Of a stretch of DNA of 64,000 nt, positions 24,755-32,725 are shown piece after piece (the stretch's first letter is position 1; each line of letters opens with the position of its first letter). The position numbers were made by a program, and so were the translations under genes. The notes beneath the pieces are model-generated. The model did no database searches. It was not told where the DNA came from and worked only from the letters and a program-made list of their open reading frames with translations. Origin of the DNA: Variovorax sp. CF079 (GTDB taxonomy: Bacteria; Pseudomonadota; Gammaproteobacteria; Burkholderiales; Burkholderiaceae_C); contig NZ_FMZU01000011.1 in assembly GCF_900101545.1 (NCBI RefSeq), forward strand, positions 1 through 64,000. Reading direction: 5' to 3'.

Positions 24755-25419
24755 TTGCCGGCTCCCTGGTTGATGGCTTCGAATTCCTTGTCGTGCATGA
24801 CTTCGGCGACCGAGCGGCCGGCGCGTACGGCCTGCACCATGGCGTCCTGGCGGCGCGCGATGCGTTCGCCCAGGTCGAGGACTTCCTTGATGCGCGCCGC
24901 CGGCACGAACACGGTGCCGCAGCGATCCGCGATCACGTAGTCGTCCTGATTCACCGTCACGCTGGCCATCTGCACCGGCTTGCCGGAATCGACCTGCACA
25001 ACCCGGTTGCGCGCACTGATCATGGTCACGCCACGGCCATAGACGGGATAGCCGATGGATTCGCTGCCTTCGATGTCGCGGCTCAGGCCGTCGATCACCG
25101 AGCCGCGGATGTTTCGCGCCACGGCGGCGTTGGCCAGGATGTCGCCCCAGCAGGAGATTCCGTCGACGCCGCCGGCGATGACCAGCACCCGTTCGTTGGT
25201 CGTGACCTCCGCGATGACGGGGGAGATCAGATGCACGGTCGGCTTGGCATCGGTCTTCGGGCCGAGCTGGATGGTGCTGGCGCGGCCCACGATCTTGGGG
25301 CAGGACCACAGCGGGCGCAGTCCGTAGGTGGCGCCGGGCAGTTGAAGGAAATCGAGCGCGTCGGAGACGGTGTTGGTGTCCAGCGCGGCCAAGCGGACAA
25401 GCAGGGAGGGAGGCGTCAT
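24751..25419 (-). CDS. RraA-family aldolase/decarboxylase
   Basis: 222 aa from the ATG at 25419 (GGGAGG upstream); the open frame reaches 25503, but the extra residues run into the operator region. The catalytic pair is present in SVIDGLSRDIEGSE. The terminal AGRSVAEVMHDKEFEAINQG is a family-like helical tail. It is the first gene of the four-gene leftward operon RraA, RraA, aminotransferase, RraA, divergent from a LysR gene. Confidence 0.82.
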   Translation of the reverse strand: MTPPSLLVRLAALDTNTVSDALDFLQLPGATYGLRPLWSCPKIVGRASTIQLGPKTDAKPTVHLISPVIAEVTTNERVLVIAGGVDGISCWGDILANAAVARNIRGSVIDGLSRDIEGSESIGYPVYGRGVTMISARNRVVQVDSGKPVQMASVTVNQDDYVIADRCGTVFVPAARIKEVLDLGERIARRQDAMVQAVRAGRSVAEVMHDKEFEAINQGAGK

Positions 25420-25479
25420 GGCATAGCGGTGTGAAGCAATCGGAGCCCTCACTTTCGGTCGATGCCATTCATCTGTAAA

Positions 25480-25494
25480 TTCCGAATTTCGGAA
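25480..25494. promoter_or_regulatory. 15-bp perfect palindrome, probable LysR box
   Basis: TTCCGAA, a central T, then TTCGGAA: two perfect 7-bp arms with a T-N11-A frame (T81/A93), as expected for LysR-type binding sites. It lies in the 106-bp spacer between the leftward RraA operon (ATG at 25419) and the rightward LysR gene (ATG at 25526), close to both promoters. Confidence 0.65.
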
Positions 25495-25525
25495 CCCATC
25501 CATACGATCAACCTATCGCCCGACC

Positions 25526-26455
25526 ATGATCAACTTCCGCCTCATCCGCCATCTCTGGCTGTTCCTGATCGTGGCCGAGGAGAAGAACTTCAGCCGCGCC
25601 GCAAAGCGCCTGGGCATGTCGCAGCCGCCCTTGACCGAGCAGATCCAGGTTCTCGAACAGTCGCTGAAGATGCGCCTCTTTGAGCGCTCACGGCGAGGAG
25701 CCCAGCTCACGCCGATGGGCGCGGCCATCCTGCCGGCGGTGCGCAAGTTCGCCGAGCAGCTGCAGCGGCTGGAGCTGGCCGTGCAGGAGGCGGCCGCGGG
25801 ACAGACAGGCCTGCTCACCATCGGCGCCATCAGCTCGGCGATGGTGGATGTCCTGCCTGCACTCCTCGAGCAATTGAAGGCCGACCTCCCCTCGCTCACG
25901 GTGTCCGTGCGCGAGATCGACAGCGTGGATGCCATCCCCCTTCTGAAGAGCGGGGACATCGACCTGGCCTTCGCGCGGCTGGATGGAGACTTGGGCGCGG
26001 ACATCGCATCGGTGCCCCTCACCCAGGAACGGCTGTCGGTGGCCCTGCCCAAATCGCATGCACTGGCGCAGCTGCCGAGGATTCGCCTCGCCTCGCTCGC
26101 GCAGGAGGCCTTCGTGATGTTCTCCCGGCAGGTCAGCCCCGTCTACTTCGACAGCCTCGTCGCTGCCTGCCTGGCGAACGGCTTCTCGCCGCGCGTGATC
26201 CACGAGGTCCGCTCGATCTCGTCCCAGGTCGCCTTCGTCGGATGCGGCCAGGGCATCGCACTGGTGCATTCGTCCTTCAAGCGCCTGGCGCCGGAGAACG
26301 TCGTCTTCCGGCCCCTCAAGGAGCGCTTGAATGTCGTGACCACGGCGGTTGCATGGAGCAGCGCGCGTGCAAATCCGGTCGTCGACACCATCATCGCCAA
26401 GCTAGGCGCTGTCTCGGCGCCCTCTCGCAAGGCCGCCGGGGCCAAACACTCCTGA
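25526..26455 (+). CDS. LysR-type transcriptional regulator
   Basis: 309 aa starting MINFRLIRHLWLFLIVAEE. The winged helix reads FSRAAKRLGMSQPPLTEQIQ, the Q-P-P-L-T variant seen in BenM/CatM-like regulators of aromatic and dicarboxylate catabolism. The effector domain is complete. It is divergent from the RraA/aminotransferase operon; the palindrome at 25480-25494 is the probable shared operator. Its 3' end faces the end of the binding-protein gene 26 bp away. Confidence 0.92.
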   Translation: MINFRLIRHLWLFLIVAEEKNFSRAAKRLGMSQPPLTEQIQVLEQSLKMRLFERSRRGAQLTPMGAAILPAVRKFAEQLQRLELAVQEAAAGQTGLLTIGAISSAMVDVLPALLEQLKADLPSLTVSVREIDSVDAIPLLKSGDIDLAFARLDGDLGADIASVPLTQERLSVALPKSHALAQLPRIRLASLAQEAFVMFSRQVSPVYFDSLVAACLANGFSPRVIHEVRSISSQVAFVGCGQGIALVHSSFKRLAPENVVFRPLKERLNVVTTAVAWSSARANPVVDTIIAKLGAVSAPSRKAAGAKHS

Positions 26456-26481
26456 GTTCGCGCAGTAGCCGAGTTGCCGAT

Positions 26482-27378
26482 TCAGACACCCCGGTTGTTC
26501 GGGTTCCTGTAGGCCTCCTTGACGGCGCTCGGCATCGGGAGGTTGATGTTCGCTCCGGTCGGAGGCACGGGACGGGTGAACCACTTCGCATAGAGTTCAT
26601 TGATCTCCCCGCTCTTCATGAGCGAAGTGAGCGTGGCATCAACCAGCGCCTTGAACTGCGGATCGTCCTTGCGATACATGAACCCATAGGGCTCTTCCCG
26701 CAGACGCTCTTCAAGGATCTTGTATTCACCCGGATTGTTCGTTCGGGCGATCAGGCCCGCGAGCTGCACGTCTTCCACGATCATCGCCGCTGCGCGGTCG
26801 GAGGAAAGGAGCAGGAACGCATCTGCCGTGTCCTTCCCCGAGATCTCGTTGATCTCCAGCTTCTCGTTCTTGCGGAAGGCACGCAGCAGCTGGATCGAGG
26901 TGCTTCCTGTGACCGTAGCAACGGTCTTGCCCTCGAGTTGGGCCATGCTGTTGATTCCCGAGCTCTTCTTGACGGCGGCGGCCACGCTGGCCACGAAATG
27001 CGTTGGGGCAAACTCCACCTGCTGCGCACGGGCGACCGTGTTCGTCGTCGTGCTGCACTCGAGGTCCACGGCGCCGTTCTGCACCAGTGGAATCCGGTTG
27101 GTCGGCGTGACGATGGTGTAGTGCACCTTCAGGTTCGGCATGCCCAGCTTGGCCTTCACCGCGTCGACAACCTTCATGCAGAGGTCGGCAGAAAAGCCGA
27201 CCGGGTTGTCGTCCGAGCTCAGCTTGTACGAGAACGGAAACGATGCCTCTCGTCCACCGAGATTGATGACGCCGGTTTCCTTGATCTTCTGCAAGGTGTC
27301 CTTGGGCTGCGCATGCGCCGCACCCAGTGCCTGCAGCCCCACGATGGCAACGACGGTGATGGTCTCGAGAAGTTTCAT
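26482..27378 (-). CDS. Amino-acid ABC transporter periplasmic binding protein (GltI-like), orphan
   Basis: 298 aa with a Sec signal peptide (first 24 residues, cleavage after AHA). The mature protein has SBP-family 3 features: TLQKIKETGVINLGGREASF, PVGFSADLCMKVVDAVK, IPLVQNGAVDLECSTTTNT and YRKDDPQFKALVDATLTSL, as in glutamate/aspartate-binding GltI. There is no permease or ATPase gene beside it. A close paralogue is at 33782-34663, and both sit near a DAO-type flavoenzyme gene. An acidic amino acid is the default ligand guess; an N-methyl or D-amino acid is possible from context. Confidence 0.88.
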   Translation of the reverse strand: MKLLETITVVAIVGLQALGAAHAQPKDTLQKIKETGVINLGGREASFPFSYKLSSDDNPVGFSADLCMKVVDAVKAKLGMPNLKVHYTIVTPTNRIPLVQNGAVDLECSTTTNTVARAQQVEFAPTHFVASVAAAVKKSSGINSMAQLEGKTVATVTGSTSIQLLRAFRKNEKLEINEISGKDTADAFLLLSSDRAAAMIVEDVQLAGLIARTNNPGEYKILEERLREEPYGFMYRKDDPQFKALVDATLTSLMKSGEINELYAKWFTRPVPPTGANINLPMPSAVKEAYRNPNNRGV

Positions 27379-27724
27379 GACGGCTTTCAGAAGTGGTTGA
27401 CCTGCGGCAGGGCCAATGCCCTGCGGCCGACATTCTGAGATTTGATTGATGGAGTCATGAAATAGTTATTACTGATTGCTCCATCACGGATTGGCATCGG
27501 CATGCCGCCCCGGGGCACGGCGATCAGTCGTGACCGTTGTAGTAGGCGCGCAGCTGGACTTCGCTCTCGGGCGTGCACGACCCGCCGTCGACGACGATGC
27601 TCTGCCCGGTCACACGCAGATGGAGAGCCGCAGAACGGCCGACGTTTTGACTATGCAGAAAACCGCGGCCGTGGTGCGTCATACCATCTAGCGGCGCCGA
27701 TCCCCCGCCCGCACAATTTCCGGC
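27379..27724. other. 346-bp spacer, largely non-coding
   Basis: Between the leftward binding-protein gene and the rightward quinone reductase gene. It holds a short AT-rich patch (about 27440-27480) that could contain the binding-protein promoter, and the SDR remnant annotated separately. I see no intact gene or clear operator here. Confidence 0.5.
27524..27640 (-). pseudogene. C-terminal remnant of a short-chain dehydrogenase/reductase
   Basis: The minus strand ends with a reading frame whose last 32 residues start HLRVTGQSIVVDGG, the standard C-terminal signature of SDR enzymes (V-T-G-Q-x-x-x-V-D-G-G), followed by a short tail and a TGA. Upstream the frame runs into the divergent quinone reductase gene, and no cofactor or active-site motif is present. 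It is therefore a stump of at most about 40 codons, left by a deletion or rearrangement. An intact SDR gene is 2 kb away (29753-30526), but its C-terminus differs. Confidence 0.7.
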
Positions 27725-28531
27725 ATGAACTGTCTGATCGTATTTGCGCATCCCGAGCCGGCATCCTTCAACGCAGCGCTCAAGGACCTCGCTGTTGGCG
27801 AGTTGGAGCGCCAGGGCCACACGGTCGTCGTCAGTGACCTCTACCGCATGGGCTGGAATTCGGCCTTGGGTCCTGCCGACTTCGCAGGCGAGCGAGCAAA
27901 CCCCGACTACCTGGATCTCTCCAGGGAACAGGAACATGCATTCGCGACCAACGCATACAGCGCAGAAGTCGCGGCCGAGCAGGCCAAGGTCGCAGCCGCC
28001 GACTTCATGCTGTTTCATTTCCCGGTCTGGTGGTTCTCTATGCCCGCGATTCTCAAGGGCTGGATCGACCGCGTCTTCAGCCGAGGCTTCGCGTATTCCG
28101 CGGGGCGCAAGTACGAATCCGGGCACCTCAAGGGCAAGCGGGCGATGCTTTGCATCACAACAGGGACGGCGCCCACCCTCTACGAAGCCAACGGCATCGA
28201 CGGCGACCTTCACCATGTGCTCTGGCCCATCCACAACGGGATCCTGGGCTACACCGGCTTCACCGTGCTCCCACCCTTTGCCGCCTGGATGCCTGCGCGC
28301 GTGTCGGTAGCGGAACGCCAGGCCTACCTCGACGCGTTTGCCGAGCGCCTGCGCAGCATCGACCGGACCGAGCCGCTCTTCTTCCATCCCTGGAGCGACT
28401 ACGACAAGTCGCAGCGACTCAAGCCCGGTGTCCTCGCTCGGTCTGGCGTGCAGTGGAACCCGCGCGCCGGCCAGACATTCGAGCAATCGGCGTCGGACTT
28501 CGCACAACGGCAGCGGCCGGCTCGGGCCTGA
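27725..28531 (+). CDS. NAD(P)H:quinone oxidoreductase / flavodoxin-fold protein (NQO1-MdaB family)
   Basis: 268 aa. It begins MNCLIVFAHPEPASFNAAL, where the family binds FMN or FAD phosphate, and has the flavin-ring segment FPVWWFSMPAILKGWIDRV and CITTGTAPTLY. Two-electron reduction of quinones or related electrophiles is the family activity. The C-terminal 60 residues extend past the core. It is the first gene of a rightward set with DAO, SDR, VOC and PxpA genes, so it may reduce a product of that pathway, or serve detoxification. Cytoplasmic. Confidence 0.87.
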   Translation: MNCLIVFAHPEPASFNAALKDLAVGELERQGHTVVVSDLYRMGWNSALGPADFAGERANPDYLDLSREQEHAFATNAYSAEVAAEQAKVAAADFMLFHFPVWWFSMPAILKGWIDRVFSRGFAYSAGRKYESGHLKGKRAMLCITTGTAPTLYEANGIDGDLHHVLWPIHNGILGYTGFTVLPPFAAWMPARVSVAERQAYLDAFAERLRSIDRTEPLFFHPWSDYDKSQRLKPGVLARSGVQWNPRAGQTFEQSASDFAQRQRPARA

Positions 28532-28564
28532 TTTCGCCGTTCATCCATTTGCTCTCCCTCGGTC

Positions 28565-29740
28565 ATGCCATCAGCGAATTCAGGCCGCGTCGTTATTGTC
28601 GGCGGCGGCATCATTGGCAGCTTCTGTGCGTGGTCACTGCGCCAGGCCGGCTTTGCGGGATCGATCACTGTCGTGGAGAAAGACCCGACGTACCAGTACT
28701 CTTCGACAGCCCTGTCTGCCGCTTCGATACGCACACAGTTCGGGACACCCACGAATATCCAGATGAGCCTGTTCGGGGCTCACATGTTTCGCAACATCAA
28801 GGCCGTGTTCGGAGAAGAGGCGGACATCGGATTCCAGGAAAAGGGCTACCTGATCCTTGGGGAGAGCGATCAGATCGCCGAGCGGGTGGCGGCGGCCGAG
28901 ATGCAATGCGCCCAAGGTGCACGCATCCTCGCGCTGGACCCCGACGAACTCGGCGTGCGCTTTCCTGGAATCAGTTTCGACGGCGTCGGCATCGGAACGC
29001 TGGGCGTGCAGCACGAAGGCTGGTTCGATGCCTGGAGCCTGCTGTCCACGGTGCGTCGATCGGCGCGCCAGCACGGCGTCCACTACGTGCAGGCGGCGGT
29101 CGAGACGTTGGAGACGCATCACGCCAGGGTCGCCAGCGTCGGGCTGTCGAATGGAGAGAAGATCCCCTGCGATTTCTGCATTCTGGCGTCGGGCGCGCTA
29201 TCCGGCCGGTTGGTCGCATCACTGGGCATCGCGCTGCCTGTTGTGCCCAAGAAGCGCACGGTGTTCTGCTTCAAGACGCCGTTCAGGCTGGAAAACTTCC
29301 CGATGCTGTTTGATTCAAGCGGTATCTGGGTTCGTCCTGAAGGGGACAGCTACATCGGGGGCATTCAGCCACCGGCCGAGAAGGACGCGGACGCCGATGG
29401 GGATTTCGAGCCGCATCACGAGCTCTTCGAGGAACTCTTCTGGCCCTTGCTTGCCACCCGTATTCCGGCCATGGAGGAACTTCGGCTCCACCGTGCATGG
29501 GCGGGGCACTATGAAGTCAATACGCTGGACCACAACGGGGTCGTCGGCGCCCACGATGAACTCAGCAATCTCATCATGGCGACCGGATTCTCCGGCCATG
29601 GGGTCATGCATGCGCCAGCCGTGGGTCGAGGTGTTGCAGAACTGGTCACAACAGGAGAGTTCCGGTCCATCGACATGACCCCGTTGGGCTGGGGCCGAAT
29701 TCGCAGTTCAACACCATTGTTTGAATCCATCGTCTATTAA
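28565..29740 (+). CDS. FAD-dependent oxidoreductase, DAO family
   Basis: 391 aa. The dinucleotide-binding motif GRVVIVGGGIIGSFCAWSL is at residues 7-25. The C-terminal FAD contact GFSGHGVMHAPAVGRGVAEL matches sarcosine oxidase/D-amino-acid dehydrogenase-type enzymes. It oxidises a C-N or C-O bond, probably of an N-substituted or D-amino acid. It follows the quinone reductase gene by 33 bp and precedes an SDR gene by 12 bp. A clear paralogue is at 34755-35933; both share the same ending (G-H-G-M/V-M-H-A-P-A) and are each linked to a GltI-like binding protein. Confidence 0.87.
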   Translation: MPSANSGRVVIVGGGIIGSFCAWSLRQAGFAGSITVVEKDPTYQYSSTALSAASIRTQFGTPTNIQMSLFGAHMFRNIKAVFGEEADIGFQEKGYLILGESDQIAERVAAAEMQCAQGARILALDPDELGVRFPGISFDGVGIGTLGVQHEGWFDAWSLLSTVRRSARQHGVHYVQAAVETLETHHARVASVGLSNGEKIPCDFCILASGALSGRLVASLGIALPVVPKKRTVFCFKTPFRLENFPMLFDSSGIWVRPEGDSYIGGIQPPAEKDADADGDFEPHHELFEELFWPLLATRIPAMEELRLHRAWAGHYEVNTLDHNGVVGAHDELSNLIMATGFSGHGVMHAPAVGRGVAELVTTGEFRSIDMTPLGWGRIRSSTPLFESIVY

Positions 29741-29752
29741 GAGGAAGTCGAA

Positions 29753-30526
29753 ATGAGGCTTGCAGGAAAAGTTGCTGTCGTGACAGGAGCTGCGCGCGGA
29801 ATCGGGCGCGCGACGGCCGAACGTCTCTTGGCCGAAGGGGCCAAAGTGGTTGTCTCCGACGTCAACGTGGACCAGTTGCACAAGACGGCCGGTGAGATCG
29901 GCACGCCGGATGCCGTTCTGGCGCTACCCGCCGACGTTGCGAAGAAGAGCGAGGTGGTTCAGCTCGTCGAGGCGGCCGTCCAGCGCTTCGGCGCCGTCGA
30001 CATCATGGTGAACAACGCCGGCATCGCGCCGGTGGTTGATTTTCTGGACGTCACCGAAGAACTCCTGGATCGCGTGCTGGACGTCAATCTCAAGGGCGCC
30101 TTCTACGGGACGCAGGCAGCAGGCCGCCAGATGATCAGCCAAGGCAAGGGCGGCGTGATCATCAACATGTCGTCGATCAACTCCGGGCTGGCCAACCCCA
30201 ACGTGGCGCCCTACGCCATCTCCAAGGGCGGCATGAACCAGGTAACTTCCACCGCGGCGGTGGCGTTTGCGCCCCATGGCATCCGTGTCGTGGGCGTCGG
30301 CCCCGGGACCATCATGACCGACATGGTGGCCGGGGCGTTCGTCAACAGCGCGGGCCATCATGCGATCCTGTCGCGAACCCCGCTGGGCCGCTACGGCCAG
30401 GCATCGGAAATCGCGTCGGTCGTCGCCTTCCTCGCCAGTGACGATGCGTCGTACCTGACCGGGGAAACCGTGTATGTGGACGGAGGCCGGCGCGTGCTGA
30501 ACTATGTCGTACCGGTCAAGGACTGA
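29753..30526 (+). CDS. Short-chain dehydrogenase/reductase (SDR)
   Basis: 257 aa classical SDR. It has the cofactor motif VVTGAARGIGRATAERL, the structural NNAG (IMVNNAGIAPV), the catalytic Ser in INMSSINSG and the Y-A-I-S-K active site (Y/K pair), and ends YLTGETVYVDGG. Acidic residues after the second strand (VVSDVNVDQL) suggest NAD preference. It reduces or oxidises a carbonyl/alcohol in the same pathway as the flavoenzyme before it. The VOC gene starts 4 bp after its stop. Confidence 0.92.
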   Translation: MRLAGKVAVVTGAARGIGRATAERLLAEGAKVVVSDVNVDQLHKTAGEIGTPDAVLALPADVAKKSEVVQLVEAAVQRFGAVDIMVNNAGIAPVVDFLDVTEELLDRVLDVNLKGAFYGTQAAGRQMISQGKGGVIINMSSINSGLANPNVAPYAISKGGMNQVTSTAAVAFAPHGIRVVGVGPGTIMTDMVAGAFVNSAGHHAILSRTPLGRYGQASEIASVVAFLASDDASYLTGETVYVDGGRRVLNYVVPVKD

Positions 30527-30530
30527 ACCC

Positions 30531-30983
30531 ATGTCGACCTTGTTCAACAAGTTTCACCACATCTGCATCGTGGTGTACGACATCGACAAGGCGCAAGCCT
30601 ACTACGAGTCCATCGGCGTGGGCCCGTGGGTCGAATATCCGCCTCTGGTCGAGTATGAGGAGCTGGAGGTTCCCAGCAAGGCCGGCTTCCTGTCGCTCAA
30701 GTACAGGATCTGCAACCTGCCCAACGTTCAGATCCAGCTGTGTGAGCCTGGCGATGAACCCTCGCCCCAGCGCCTTCACCTGGACAGCAAGGGAGAAGGT
30801 GTCTTCCACATCGGCTTCGAGGTTGCGGACGCCGATGCCGCCGAGGCGCAGGCCAAAGGCGCGGGCCTGCCGGTGCTGATGCGCGGGCGCCGCGCCAACC
30901 GTACGGGCTTCACCTACTACGACTCGGCGCAGGGCGCGGGCGTCACGCTCCTCACGCGTGCAACGAATCTGCCCGGCAAGTGA
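30531..30983 (+). CDS. VOC-family (glyoxalase/methylmalonyl-CoA epimerase-like) protein
   Basis: 150 aa from the ATG at 30531. One vicinal-oxygen-chelate module pair is visible: FHHICIVVYDIDKAQAYYE at the N-terminus, with a metal His, and GVFHIGFEVADADAAEAQAK in the second half. Length and motif order resemble methylmalonyl-CoA epimerase, but related lyases and dioxygenases look alike. It lies 4 bp after the SDR gene, so they are co-translated. The substrate is unknown. Confidence 0.8.
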   Translation: MSTLFNKFHHICIVVYDIDKAQAYYESIGVGPWVEYPPLVEYEELEVPSKAGFLSLKYRICNLPNVQIQLCEPGDEPSPQRLHLDSKGEGVFHIGFEVADADAAEAQAKGAGLPVLMRGRRANRTGFTYYDSAQGAGVTLLTRATNLPGK

Positions 30984-31065
30984 CGGCTGGCGACGTGTTT
31001 TCGCTGACACACGAAAAGCAGCGGATCCGGCGCTGACGAAGCAACTCGATGCGAAGGACGCAAGG

Positions 31066-31824
31066 ATGCGGATCGATCTGAATTCCGATCTCGGGGAAGG
31101 TTACGGGCCTTGGGTCATGGGGGATGACGCGCTCATCCTGGACTGCGTCACCAGCGCCAACATCGCCTGCGGCGGTCATGCCGGCGACGCGGAAACCATG
31201 TACAGGACGCTGCGCATGGCCGCAGACCGTGGCGTCAAGGTCGGGGCCCATCCCGGCTATGCGGACCGTGAAGGTTTCGGCCGGCGCGCGATTCCGATGC
31301 AAGCCGCCGAGATCGGCAGGATGGTCGTGGCGCAGGTCGGCGCGCTCGCTGCAATGGCGCGATTGGCGGGCACGCGAGTGAGCTACGTCAAGCCGCATGG
31401 CGCGCTGGGCAATCTCGCGGCCGCTGACATGACGGTGGCGAAGGCCATCATTTCCGTGGTGAAGTCCGTGGACCCGACGCTCGCGATACTCGCCATATCC
31501 GGCACGGAGCTCGAGCGCGCCGCGCTTGAGCAAGATGTTCAGGTGTTCTCCGAGATCTTTGCCGATCGCGCGTACCTGTCCAACGGCCAACTGGTGCCGC
31601 GCAGCCAGACCGGTGCCATGCTGCTTGACGCCAAGGAGGCCGCGGATCGCTTGATCGGCTACCTGAAAACCGGAAGGATGCCGGTGCTAGGCGCCGAGCC
31701 TATTGCGTTGAACGCCGACTCGATCTGCGTCCACGGCGACAGTGCCGCGGCCGTCGAGATGGCAAGACTCGTCCGGATGCGGTTGGAGGCCGAGGGTGTC
31801 ACCGTGGCCTCCTTTGTCGGCTAG
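31066..31824 (+). CDS. PxpA-like LamB/YcsF family protein (second copy)
   Basis: 252 aa beginning MRIDLNSDLGEGYGPWVMG, with GAHPGYADREGFGRR and YVKPHGALGN. The ATG at 31066, preceded by GGACGCAAGG, was chosen over upstream in-frame starts. It resembles pxpA at 14070 in length and motifs but is a distant paralogue. There is no PxpB, PxpC or biotin gene beside it; the neighbours are VOC, SDR and DAO genes. It may supply subunit A for the distant PxpBC, or act alone on another lactam (inference). Confidence 0.85.
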   Translation: MRIDLNSDLGEGYGPWVMGDDALILDCVTSANIACGGHAGDAETMYRTLRMAADRGVKVGAHPGYADREGFGRRAIPMQAAEIGRMVVAQVGALAAMARLAGTRVSYVKPHGALGNLAAADMTVAKAIISVVKSVDPTLAILAISGTELERAALEQDVQVFSEIFADRAYLSNGQLVPRSQTGAMLLDAKEAADRLIGYLKTGRMPVLGAEPIALNADSICVHGDSAAAVEMARLVRMRLEAEGVTVASFVG

Positions 31825-31892
31825 CCGCTGGCGATGGATGGAGCCGTGGTGGGGTTTGGAGAGCCCGCTGTTCAGGATCGCCTGATTCCCCG

Positions 31893-32651
31893 TCACTTCG
31901 CGCGCGCAGCAGTGCGGTACTGCTGTGGGGTGAACATGGTGGCAGCCTTGAACTGCCTCGAAAAGGCGCTGTGGTCGGAGTACCCACACTCCGTCGCGAT
32001 GTCGGTGATGCTGTCCTGGCCGTTCTCCAGTTTGCGGCATGCGCGATCCAGCCGCATCCGCATCATGATCTGCTTGGGCGCCATGCCGAACACCTCCCTG
32101 CACAAGCGCTCCAGCATATCCATTGACAGGTTCACGGCCACCGCAATCTCGCTGATCCGCAGGTTCTGTTGATCCGGGGCCTCCAGCATCTTCAGGAAGT
32201 CGAGTAGCCGCTTGTAGCTTGCGTGCTTTTCGTCGGGACGCGAAAGTATGCGCGACACGCCGACCAGCCCGACGACCTGCCCTGCCTTGTCCGACAAGGG
32301 AAACTTCGAGCTGAGGCACCACTGTCGGCGCCCATCCGCCGAGAAGAAAAGGCGCAGCACGTCGACCACGGGCTTGCCGGTGCTGATCACTTCTCGGTCC
32401 TGCGTGAGTGTGGTTGGCCCGGTGAAGCCGAACAAGTCGTCCGAGGTGAGTCCGACCACCTCTTCCTTGCGCCTACAGCCGCTGTGGTTCAGCAAGGTAC
32501 TGTTGACCACCAGATACCGTGCCTCCCGGTCCTTGACATAGAACAGGACGCTGGGAAGGTGGTCGAACATCTTCTCCAGGAGGGAGAGATCGAGCTTCAT
32601 CTCGATCGCGCGCAGCAGGGTTTCCTTGTCCAGCATGGGTAGGGGCACCAT
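31893..32651 (-). CDS. AraC-family regulator with N-terminal PAS domain
   Basis: 252 aa. Residues 20-140 form a PAS/PAC sensor (VLFYVKDREARYLVVNSTLL, GRRQWCLSSKFPLSD, VGLVGVSRI). Residues 150-250 hold the two AraC helix-turn-helix units (ISEIAVAVNLSMDMLERLC and ITDIATECGYSDHSAFSRQF). It lies back to back with the GntR gene; the start-to-start gap is 74 bp. It probably senses a small ligand or redox state through PAS and controls nearby catabolic genes. Its C-terminal unit resembles the AraC fragment fused into the chimera at 35946. Confidence 0.9.
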   Translation of the reverse strand: MVPLPMLDKETLLRAIEMKLDLSLLEKMFDHLPSVLFYVKDREARYLVVNSTLLNHSGCRRKEEVVGLTSDDLFGFTGPTTLTQDREVISTGKPVVDVLRLFFSADGRRQWCLSSKFPLSDKAGQVVGLVGVSRILSRPDEKHASYKRLLDFLKMLEAPDQQNLRISEIAVAVNLSMDMLERLCREVFGMAPKQIMMRMRLDRACRKLENGQDSITDIATECGYSDHSAFSRQFKAATMFTPQQYRTAARAK

Positions 32652-32725
32652 CCAGGTTGATCGGATCCTATTTTGGATTCGAAAGTAAGATAGTGGCCCG
32701 TGAAGGTTTGGATGCGAGGTCTGTG

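Noticed and set aside
27524..28507. Long minus-strand frame (327 codons) reaching from the SDR stump into the quinone reductase gene
   Set aside because: Only the last 35 codons look like protein (SDR end); the rest is antisense to a well-supported flavodoxin-fold gene.
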